From the NCBI GenBank assembly GCA_025966365.1, contig JAICWV010000007.1, positions 1-51,098 of the forward strand: a DNA stretch of 51,098 bases. The letters are read 5' to 3'. The position numbers and the translations under genes are program-made. Below are positions 1 to 6,432 of this stretch, piece after piece (the stretch's first letter is position 1; every line of letters starts with the position of its first letter). The notes under the pieces are model-generated. The model had not been told where the DNA came from, made no database searches, and was given only the letters and a program-made list of their open reading frames with translations. Source of the stretch: Chloroflexota bacterium (GTDB lineage: Bacteria > Chloroflexota > UBA5177).

Positions 1-1709
1 GTTGATGAACGCGGCGCGGCCGGTGCTTGTTGTCGAACCACCTGGCGAACGCGCACGTCCGCTCCGCCCGAGCCGCGGCCGGAGAGGGCGCCCAGAAGCT
101 TCTTTGCCTGGCTGGTTGACATCAAGCCCAGATCGACCGCGTAAGCCCCGGTCTTTGGATCAGCCTGAATGCGGTGCTCGCTGGACGCGTGTCCGCGGGA
201 CCGAAGTGTCAGGTCCACCTCTTTCCCCCGTGCTCCCTTGCCCACCAGGATCGCTCTCCCCTGCAATCGTACGATGTACCCCGACCAATTGGTGGAGCGC
301 GCCACGGTGATCCGCCGGTGATGCGTCACAAGCGCGGCCTGTGCCAGGGCCGCCAGTACGTCCGAGCGCGCGCCTTCTTCCACATCCTGACGGGTGATCG
401 AGGCGACGCCGGGGACCGTATAGAGGGTGTCAGGATCGGCTGCCCCATTGACGATGAGGCCGCCGCGCAACAGGTCCACCCGGACAGTCAGGCCCCGGCG
501 CCTCAGGATGCGGGCGGCTGCTTCGGCGGTTGCCCTCAGCTGCGATGAGAACCGGTCGGTCCCGCCGCTGGCGGCAGGCAGCCGGAGCAGCAGGATGCGA
601 GTTCCGTCGCCGACCGGGAGCCGGCCCTCCAGACCGGGCGCGGGGTTATAGACGTCGGGAACTCGCTTCCACAGGAAGACGGAGGTCTGGCCCTGGTAGG
701 AGAGCAGCGGGTCCGGTCCGCTTCCAGTCCATCCATAGGGGTCGGTCGGGGTGCAGTTATGAAACACCGTGAAGTGAAGGTGCGGGCCAGATGAGTGGCC
801 GGTGTTTCCACTGACGGCGATCTTCTGCCCTGCATTCACCTTCTCACCCCTGTGAACCAGGAACTTGCTCAGATGTCCATACAGGGTCACGTATCCGCCG
901 TGGTGCTGGATCATGATCATATTGCCGTAACCATGGTCCGGGGCGTAGGCGTATTCCAGCCGTGCGAAGATAACCTTTCCCGCCGCCGCTGCATAGACGG
1001 GCTGGTACCAGAGGTTGTAGTCGTACCCGTTGTGCCCGTCGTAGTACAGGTACTGCCGCAGGGAACCGTCCCAGTAGGCAGGGAAATCCGCAGCGTGGTG
1101 GGTTGTGTCGACGGAAGCGGAGGCGCCAGTGGCAATGGTTATGGCACCGTCCTGGACAAAGTCGGGAAGGTCGTGGTCAAAGTACGACACGATAGATGTC
1201 CACCCGTGATAGGGCGCCAGGAGGAAAGGAGAGGCAGCATTCGGCTTCCCCGGGCCATTGCAGGTGACAGGCGCCACCGAGTCCTCGGCATTGAGGTTGA
1301 GGATCGGTGTGGCCGACGGCGTCGGGGTGGGCGTGTGCCTGTGCTTGTGATGCCGGCGGTGGCGCTTTGGCACCTTCCCGGGCGCGGGAGTCGATGTCGC
1401 GGACGCCGCGCGCTTGTGGTGATGGTGGTGCCGGCGGTGGATCGCTTGCTCCGGGGTCGGAGCGATGGGCTTGATCGTGGGCACGACCGTTCGGGACGGC
1501 TCCGGAATGCCGGTGGGACGAGCGGTCGGCCGCACGGTTGGCCGGGCGATGAGCGTCGGCGTCGGCTCCGGACTCGGAGTCGGCGTGGCGGTTGACGTAT
1601 CGGGAACGGCTGTGTCGGCCCCGGCGGGCACCAGGGATGCCATCAACAGGGCAGCGGAAAGAGCCGTGGCTGCGAGCACCGGAAGGCGGCCTGCCGCGCG
1701 GGCGGACAT
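1..1709 (-). CDS. Secreted M23 (LytM-type) metallopeptidase, 3' end cut by window edge
   Basis: A zinc endopeptidase that should cut peptidoglycan peptide cross-links outside the membrane. The frame is open from ATG at 1709 to the left edge (569 codons), so the C-terminus is missing. Residues 1-34 form a signal peptide (basic start, Ala/Leu core, Ala-Gly-Ala region). Residues 35-135 are a Pro/Thr-rich linker with two His/Arg/Lys clusters (five His in a row at 94-98; a second cluster near 115-125). The M23 domain spans about 205-320, with metal ligands H226 and D230 (HxxxD) and the HLH motif at H310/H312 inside GPHLHF. The remaining about 240 residues contain an alpha/beta region I do not recognise. 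It starts 5 nt after the ispH stop, so it is probably co-transcribed with it, although the functions are unrelated. No good ribosome site is visible, which fits translational coupling. Confidence 0.88.
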   Translation of the reverse strand, partial: MSARAAGRLPVLAATALSAALLMASLVPAGADTAVPDTSTATPTPSPEPTPTLIARPTVRPTARPTGIPEPSRTVVPTIKPIAPTPEQAIHRRHHHHHKRAASATSTPAPGKVPKRHRRHHKHRHTPTPTPSATPILNLNAEDSVAPVTCNGPGKPNAASPFLLAPYHGWTSIVSYFDHDLPDFVQDGAITIATGASASVDTTHHAADFPAYWDGSLRQYLYYDGHNGYDYNLWYQPVYAAAAGKVIFARLEYAYAPDHGYGNMIMIQHHGGYVTLYGHLSKFLVHRGEKVNAGQKIAVSGNTGHSSGPHLHFTVFHNCTPTDPYGWTGSGPDPLLSYQGQTSVFLWKRVPDVYNPAPGLEGRLPVGDGTRILLLRLPAASGGTDRFSSQLRATAEAAARILRRRGLTVRVDLLRGGLIVNGAADPDTLYTVPGVASITRQDVEEGARSDVLAALAQAALVTHHRRITVARSTNWSGYIVRLQGRAILVGKGARGKEVDLTLRSRGHASSEHRIQADPKTGAYAVDLGLMSTSQAKKLLGALSGRGSGGADVRVRQVVRQQAPAAPRSS

Positions 1710-1714
1710 CCGGC

Positions 1715-2584
1715 CTACGCCATAACCGGCTGCCCGACCTCGAACGACCGGATCCGCTCTTCCACCTGACCGATGACGCTATCGGGTGTGGAGGCACCGG
1801 CCGTTATACCCACGCGTCCGGCCCCGGCAAACCACGACGCTTGCAGATCGCCCAGCCGTTCCACCTGATACGCCGGAACGCCTTCCTCTTGCGCCGCTTG
1901 CACCAGTTTCCGGGTATTGGCGCTGGCCCTTCCGCCGACCGCGACCACGACATCCACCTCGCGCGCAAGCTCACGAACCGCTCGCTGCCGCTCCTTGGTG
2001 GGCTTGCAGATGGTGTTGATGACCCGAACTTCTACCCCGCGTGTCACCATGGCGGCGACCAGGTCGCGAGCGAGAGACACGAACTTCTCAATATTGGACG
2101 TGCTCTGGGAGATGAGCGCCACGCGCCGGGTGGGCTCCCAGTTTTCCAGGTCGCCCATCGAGGAGATAACCTTCGCTTTCCCGCCGCTCCAGGCCACGAT
2201 GCCTTGCACTTCTTTGTGCTCCGGGTCACCGTAGACGAGGACAGAGTAGCGCTGCGCCACCAGGTCTGCCGCGGTCTTCTGGATACGGGTGACGAGCGGA
2301 CATGTGGTATCGATAACCTTCAGGCCGCGCGCCAACGCTCGCCCCTCCAGGTCGGGTGGGGCGCCATGCGCGGTAATAGCCACCAGCGACCCGGGCGGTA
2401 CGTCGTCCAGGCCTTCCACGACGTGGACGTGGACCTTTTCTAGCTGCTCGGCGATCTGGGGGTTGTGCACGATGGCGCCAAGTGTGAAAACTGGCGTACC
2501 CGATTCGCCCAGCTCGCGGACGATCTCGATTGCATCGCGCACGCCAAAACAAAAGCCCATGGAATGGGCACGGACAATTTCCAT
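1715..2584 (-). CDS. ispH: 4-hydroxy-3-methylbut-2-enyl diphosphate reductase (IspH/LytB)
   Basis: Last enzyme of the MEP isoprenoid pathway; it reduces HMBPP to IPP and DMAPP with a [4Fe-4S] cluster. With the ATG at 2584 the protein has 289 residues and the three cluster cysteines fall at C12 (GFCFG), C95 (DTTCP) and C193 (NTICKPT), matching the family layout (C12 in E. coli). The SQSTSN motif and the His in GDPEHKEV are also present. The frame is open up to a GTG at 2668, but GAGGA lies 8 nt before 2584 and a TACAAT -10 box at 2620-2625 would place the transcript start inside the longer version, so the shorter start is preferred. Divergent from the gene at 2721; the M23 peptidase follows after 5 nt. 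Confidence 0.97.
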   Translation of the reverse strand: MEIVRAHSMGFCFGVRDAIEIVRELGESGTPVFTLGAIVHNPQIAEQLEKVHVHVVEGLDDVPPGSLVAITAHGAPPDLEGRALARGLKVIDTTCPLVTRIQKTAADLVAQRYSVLVYGDPEHKEVQGIVAWSGGKAKVISSMGDLENWEPTRRVALISQSTSNIEKFVSLARDLVAAMVTRGVEVRVINTICKPTKERQRAVRELAREVDVVVAVGGRASANTRKLVQAAQEEGVPAYQVERLGDLQASWFAGAGRVGITAGASTPDSVIGQVEERIRSFEVGQPVMA

Positions 2585-2619
2585 ACTCGGGGTCCTCTGC
2601 AATTGACGCGGATCGCCAT

Positions 2620-2625
2620 ATTGTA
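2620..2625 (-). promoter_or_regulatory. -10 box of ispH
   Basis: TACAAT on the minus strand, about 35 nt before the chosen ATG. The -35 region is poor. It supports the short ispH start. Confidence 0.5.
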
Positions 2626-2720
2626 CACGGGATTCCCTTGACATTTCCGCGACCGTCGTTTCCTTCACCTCCCATCAGGGGTCTATCATCGGGTGCGGCC
2701 ACGACGCGGCCGCCAATTTT

Positions 2721-3704
2721 TTGCCCGGAGTTCGAGCCCTGGCACTCTTGCTTCGCGAAGACGATATCCAAGTCCTCCTGCCCATGACCGAGGCCCTGCG
2801 GCTCGTCGAAGACGCGCTGCGTCTTCAGGGCGAAGGCGAGGCGGAAAACCGGCCCAGGACCCGGATTCCCTATCCGGGCGGCCTGTTTCACTACATGGCC
2901 GGAGCCGTGCCCGCGCAGCACGCCGTGGGTCTCAAGGCCTACGCGTCCTCGTCCTCCGGAGCCCAATTTGTGGTTCTGCTCTTTGACACCGACTCCAACG
3001 TCCTGCTCTCTGTTCTCGAAGCCGACTGGCTGGGCCGGATCCGCACGGGTGCCGCCAGCGGCGTGGCGACGAAAGCGCTGGCGGCGCACGGCGCATCGGT
3101 CGGCGGAGTCATCGGAGCTGGCGGCCAGGCGGAAACCCAAATCGAGGCAGTGACCGCGGCTGTACCTCTCAAGACGGTCAAGGTCTTCAGCCGGACTCCC
3201 GAGCGGCGGGAAGCTCTGGTCAAGCGCCTGCAGCCGCGGGTGCAGGCCGACCTGGTACCGGTAGCATCGGCGGAAGAGGCGGTACGGGATAGCGACGTGG
3301 TCACCACCGTAACGACTGCGGCGGAGCCTGTCTTCAACGGCGACTGGCTCAAGCCGGGAGCGCACGTAAACGCTGCAGGTGGAAACCGATCAAACCGCCG
3401 CGAGCTGGACAACGCGACCGTCTTTCGCGCCGACTTTATCGCCGTCGACTCCCTGGAGCAGGCCAAGCTCGAGTGTGGCGACCTGATTATTCCTGCACGG
3501 GAGCACCCGGGGATCTGGTCACGGGTCGTCGAGCTGGGAAGTATGCTGGCGGGCAAGAACCGGGGTCGTACCAGCCCGACCGAGATCAGCCTCTTCGAGT
3601 CGCAGGGCATCGCGATCGAAGACGTCGCGGTCGCGCGATATGTGTACGACCGAGCAAGGCAACGAGGCATGGGCCAGAGCGCGGAGTTCGGGGGTACTGA
3701 TTGA
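2721..3704 (+). CDS. Ornithine cyclodeaminase / mu-crystallin family protein
   Basis: NAD(P)-dependent family whose members include ornithine cyclodeaminase, alanine dehydrogenase, ketimine reductase and opine-type enzymes; the substrate cannot be read from sequence. About 327 residues, the usual length. The N-terminal part holds the substrate domain (PYPGGLFHYMAG, GLKAYAS) and residues about 125-260 the Rossmann fold, with the dinucleotide loop GVIGAGGQAETQ and the VFSRTPERREAL strand. The annotated start is a TTG with no clear ribosome site; a start within the first ten codons is equally possible. The last codons overlap the next gene (ATTGA), so the two are translationally coupled. It opens a plus-strand run that continues through an FAD oxidoreductase, a small membrane peptide and the molybdenum hydroxylase genes, suggesting amino acid or amine metabolism. 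Confidence 0.85.
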   Translation: MPGVRALALLLREDDIQVLLPMTEALRLVEDALRLQGEGEAENRPRTRIPYPGGLFHYMAGAVPAQHAVGLKAYASSSSGAQFVVLLFDTDSNVLLSVLEADWLGRIRTGAASGVATKALAAHGASVGGVIGAGGQAETQIEAVTAAVPLKTVKVFSRTPERREALVKRLQPRVQADLVPVASAEEAVRDSDVVTTVTTAAEPVFNGDWLKPGAHVNAAGGNRSNRRELDNATVFRADFIAVDSLEQAKLECGDLIIPAREHPGIWSRVVELGSMLAGKNRGRTSPTEISLFESQGIAIEDVAVARYVYDRARQRGMGQSAEFGGTD

Positions 3705-4948
3705 CCGCGGAGCCCCGACGGTTTGTCATCGTAGGGAATGGGGCTGCGGGCACGACCGCCGCCGAGCATATCCGCAAAAACGACCCCGAATCCGACGTCA
3801 CCCTCGTCGCCGGAGAACCCTATCCCCTCTACAACCGCGTCGCGCTTCCCATTTTTCTCCGCGGGCGAGTCCAGGAACGGAATGTGATGATGCGTACGGC
3901 CGAGGTGGAGGAGAAGCGGGGCGTTCGCCTGCTTCTGGACACCTGGATTGAGGCGGTAGACGCGAAAGAGAAAACGGTTGTCACCCGAGAGGGACGGGAG
4001 CTGCCGTACGACCGCCTCTTGATCGCGACCGGCGGCACTCCCAAACCCCTGGCCTTGCCGGGCGCGGATCTCCACGGCGTCTATCAATTTCAGACGTTGG
4101 ACGACACCAAGGACCTGATTGCGCGCATCCAGGAGTCCCGGTCTGCCGTGGCCCTGGGAGGTAGCTACATCGGATATGAGCTGGCCGAGGCCTTTTCCCA
4201 TCGCGGGCTGCATACCACCTGGATCATGCGTGGCGACAGGTTTTTGCGGCGATTGCTGGATCCGGACGGCGGGCGCGTCGTCGATCTGCTCGCCCGTGAC
4301 CGCGGCGTGTGCGTCGTCTACAACGACTGGTCCGAGGAAATTCGCGGCAGGAACGGCGTACCGGGCTGCGTGACGACGGTCAACGGCGGTGATTACGCGG
4401 CCGACGTGGTCGGCTACGGCATCGGGTTGGACTATTACACGGAGCTGGCCCAACAACTCGGCCTGGAGGTGGACAAAGCAATCATCACCGACGAGCATCT
4501 GCGTACCTCGAACCCGGATGTCTACGCCGCCGGCGACGTCGCGCAGTTTTACGATGTCATCATCAATCAGCACAACCAGATGGGAACCTGGGACAACGCG
4601 GTGTCGCACGGCCGCCTCGTCGCCCAGAATATGCTGGGCCAGAACTTGATCTACACCGAGGTGCCCACCTACGTCACGACCATGTTCGGCTCGCGCTTGA
4701 GCGTCCTGGGCCTGACCCCGGAGCAGCACCCAGAGCTTGAACGGGAGGTGCAGGTGAACTTCGACACCCGTAAATATCGGGCCCTGTTCTTTTACCAGGG
4801 CCGCCTGGTGGGTGCCGTCATCATTGGCGTTCTGAAAGGGCGCCGCAAGATCGAAGAGGTCATCAAGAGCCGCGAGCCGGTTGAGAATCGCCGCGCCCTG
4901 TTCGACCTGCTGGGGCCGATCGAAGAGCCGGAAGTGCTCGAAGATTAG
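3701..4948 (+). CDS. FAD/NAD(P)-dependent oxidoreductase, NirB/rubredoxin-reductase-like
   Basis: A 415-residue pyridine-nucleotide-disulphide-type flavoprotein without a redox-active cysteine pair. It carries an N-terminal FAD dinucleotide fold (VIVGNGAAGTTAAEHIR), an NAD fold near 145-175 (ALGGSYIGYELAEAF) and the second FAD motif near 270 (NPDVYAAGDVAQF). Similar to the flavin domain of NADH-dependent nitrite reductases and to rubredoxin or ferredoxin reductases, so its likely role is to pass electrons between NAD(P)H and a small iron-sulphur partner. TTG start overlaps the stop of the preceding gene by 4 nt. Nearby molybdenum hydroxylase genes make it a candidate electron-transfer partner; this is inference from position only. 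Confidence 0.88.
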   Translation: MTAEPRRFVIVGNGAAGTTAAEHIRKNDPESDVTLVAGEPYPLYNRVALPIFLRGRVQERNVMMRTAEVEEKRGVRLLLDTWIEAVDAKEKTVVTREGRELPYDRLLIATGGTPKPLALPGADLHGVYQFQTLDDTKDLIARIQESRSAVALGGSYIGYELAEAFSHRGLHTTWIMRGDRFLRRLLDPDGGRVVDLLARDRGVCVVYNDWSEEIRGRNGVPGCVTTVNGGDYAADVVGYGIGLDYYTELAQQLGLEVDKAIITDEHLRTSNPDVYAAGDVAQFYDVIINQHNQMGTWDNAVSHGRLVAQNMLGQNLIYTEVPTYVTTMFGSRLSVLGLTPEQHPELEREVQVNFDTRKYRALFFYQGRLVGAVIIGVLKGRRKIEEVIKSREPVENRRALFDLLGPIEEPEVLED

Positions 4949-4977
4949 CACGGCTACCATAGTCACGGAGGACCTAC

Positions 4978-5097
4978 ATGCTTGCCTCGATCGTGGAGCT
5001 CATCCTGGCACTGATCTGTCTCGGGGTGGCCGGGCGGATACTCATCGGGTTGATTGACGCCCAGCGGGCTCCAGGGAAGCGCAAGCGCAGCCGCTGA
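4978..5097 (+). CDS. 39-residue single-span membrane peptide
   Basis: Short gene with a very good ribosome site: GGAGG 6 nt before the ATG. The peptide starts MLASIVELILALICLGVAG, a hydrophobic stretch of about 25 residues, and ends in a basic tail (GKRKRSR), the pattern of a single membrane span with the C-terminus inside. It lies 29 nt after the FAD oxidoreductase stop, so it is probably in the same transcript. I recognise no family. Its role may be to anchor or regulate the neighbouring redox enzymes, but that is a guess. Confidence 0.75.
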   Translation: MLASIVELILALICLGVAGRILIGLIDAQRAPGKRKRSR

Positions 5098-5142
5098 CGG
5101 TCCGATCTGCCGGCACCGCTTGATCCCGCTGCCCGCGCGGGC

Positions 5143-5148
5143 GATAAT
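5143..5148 (+). promoter_or_regulatory. Leaderless-type -10 box of the IclR gene
   Basis: GATAAT ending 7 nt before the ATG at 5156, preceded by the short palindrome GCCCGCGCGGGC. No ribosome site lies between, so the transcript would start at or next to the start codon. Confidence 0.5.
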
Positions 5149-5155
5149 GTTCTGT

Positions 5156-5956
5156 ATGGCGAACCCTGCGTTCAGCACCGAGAACACAGCGCGGGCTCAG
5201 GCGCCCGCCGTGGGCAAAGCGGTGCGGGTGCTGGAAGCGATTGCCGCTCAGGAGCAGCCGCTCGGCGTCTCCGAGATCGGGCGACGCACCGGCCTGAGCA
5301 AGAGCACGGTGCATGCTCTGGTCGCGTCGCTGATGCGAGAAGGACTTCTGGAAGGGGGCGTGGACGGCGGCTACCGGCTCGGGTACCGACTCATCAGTCT
5401 TTCCCAGCAGGCCAGGGACTCCGCGGTCGTGGAGCGAGCGCAAGCGGGCCTGTATGCGCTGGCTGCCAGAACGGATGAGACTGTATTCCTGGGTAAGCTG
5501 GTGGGAGACAGCGTTTCGGTGCTGGATAGGGAGGAAAGCGCGCGCTCCCTCAATCTGTCGGCTCCGGTGGGATCCAGCATTCCAGTGCTGGCCGGCGCCC
5601 TGGGGAAGGCATACCTGGGAGAGATTGGACCGGAGGCCGCTCGCAGGTACATCGCGCACCACGATCTGCCCGCCTTCACGGAGGCGTCCACCGTTTCCCC
5701 GGAGCGCCTTTTGTCGGATGCGCGCCAGGCCGAGTCGCGCGGCTACGCTCTCGACCGAGGCGAGTACCTTCCCGGAGTGGCGGCGGCCGCCTGTTGTTTC
5801 AGCTGGGAAGGCTCGATCTATTTCCTGTGGATCGTCCGCATCGAACGTTCGGCCGGACCTGATCTGGACACCATGGGACGGCTGGTTCAGGAGGCGGCGC
5901 GGACTCTCCAGCGCTCGTTGCGGGACGCCGGCACCGCCCGGGAGATGTCACGGTGA
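5156..5956 (+). CDS. IclR-family transcriptional regulator
   Basis: 266 residues. The N-terminal winged helix-turn-helix covers about residues 18-80 (LGVSEIGRRTGLSKSTVHALVASL, quoted here in part: GVSEIGRRTGLSKSTV). The C-terminal IclR effector domain follows (about 85-260), which in this family binds small aromatic or carboxylic acids. Two cysteines in AAACCFSWEG sit where family members have their ligand pocket. The frame is open upstream to 5054, but that part overlaps the membrane peptide and is read as non-coding; ATG 5156 follows a leaderless-type -10. The stop overlaps the next start (GTGA), so it is co-translated with the molybdenum hydroxylase operon and probably controls it in response to the substrate. 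Confidence 0.92.
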   Translation: MANPAFSTENTARAQAPAVGKAVRVLEAIAAQEQPLGVSEIGRRTGLSKSTVHALVASLMREGLLEGGVDGGYRLGYRLISLSQQARDSAVVERAQAGLYALAARTDETVFLGKLVGDSVSVLDREESARSLNLSAPVGSSIPVLAGALGKAYLGEIGPEAARRYIAHHDLPAFTEASTVSPERLLSDARQAESRGYALDRGEYLPGVAAAACCFSWEGSIYFLWIVRIERSAGPDLDTMGRLVQEAARTLQRSLRDAGTAREMSR

Positions 5957-6432
5957 AAGAGTTATTTCGCTTGAATGTAAACGGAGAGGATACGGACGTC
6001 GCCTTCGAGCCGTACAAGACCCTACTTGAAGTCCTCCGCGAAGACCTCGATCTGACCGGTACCAAACATGGGTGCGAGCTGGGCGAATGCGGGGCATGCA
6101 CTGTGCTCCTGGACGGCCGGCCGGTCATGTCCTGCCTCTATCTGGCGGTGGAGGCGCAGAACAAGCGCATCGAGACGGTCGAAGGTCTGGCAGACCGGGG
6201 GGTGCCGAGCGCGCTCCAGACTGCCTTTGCGCGCACCGGCGGGGCCCAGTGCGGATACTGCACGCCCGGCGTGCTCATGAGCGCGACGGCACTCCTTCGC
6301 GAGAATACGCATCCGAGTCGGGACGAGATCAAGGAGGCGCTCGCCGGTAACCTGTGCCGCTGCACGGGCTACATCAAGATCTTTGACGCCGTCGAACTGG
6401 CGGCCGTTGAGATCACGGGTCCTGAGTCATGA
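5953..6432 (+). CDS. Molybdenum hydroxylase small subunit, two [2Fe-2S] clusters (HcrC/CoxS type)
   Basis: 159 residues. The N-terminal plant-type ferredoxin domain has C41, C46, C49 and C61, and the C-terminal alpha-helical domain has C100, C103, C135 and C137 (GYCTPG and LCRCTGY motifs). These hold the two [2Fe-2S] clusters that carry electrons between the molybdenum site and the flavin subunit. GTG start overlapping the IclR stop by 4 nt; the large subunit follows with an ATGA overlap. Gene order small-large-FAD. The partner subunits show it belongs to the 4-hydroxybenzoyl-CoA-reductase-like branch rather than CO dehydrogenase. Confidence 0.95.
   Translation: MKELFRLNVNGEDTDVAFEPYKTLLEVLREDLDLTGTKHGCELGECGACTVLLDGRPVMSCLYLAVEAQNKRIETVEGLADRGVPSALQTAFARTGGAQCGYCTPGVLMSATALLRENTHPSRDEIKEALAGNLCRCTGYIKIFDAVELAAVEITGPES

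Noticed and set aside
795-1595. 266-codon plus-strand frame rich in Val and Arg
   Set aside because: Antisense to the M23 peptidase, where all zinc ligands are intact.
2690-2750. Possible tRNA-like T-loop (GGAGTTCGAGCC)
   Set aside because: No acceptor stem or anticodon arm can be folded around it, and it lies at the start of a protein gene.
2939-4966. 675-codon open frame on the minus strand
   Set aside because: It lies wholly antisense to the clear cyclodeaminase-family and FAD oxidoreductase genes; long antisense frames are expected at this GC content and no domain is recognisable.
5054-5155. Longer IclR start
   Set aside because: Overlaps the membrane peptide gene in another frame, has no ribosome site and adds residues not typical of IclR proteins.
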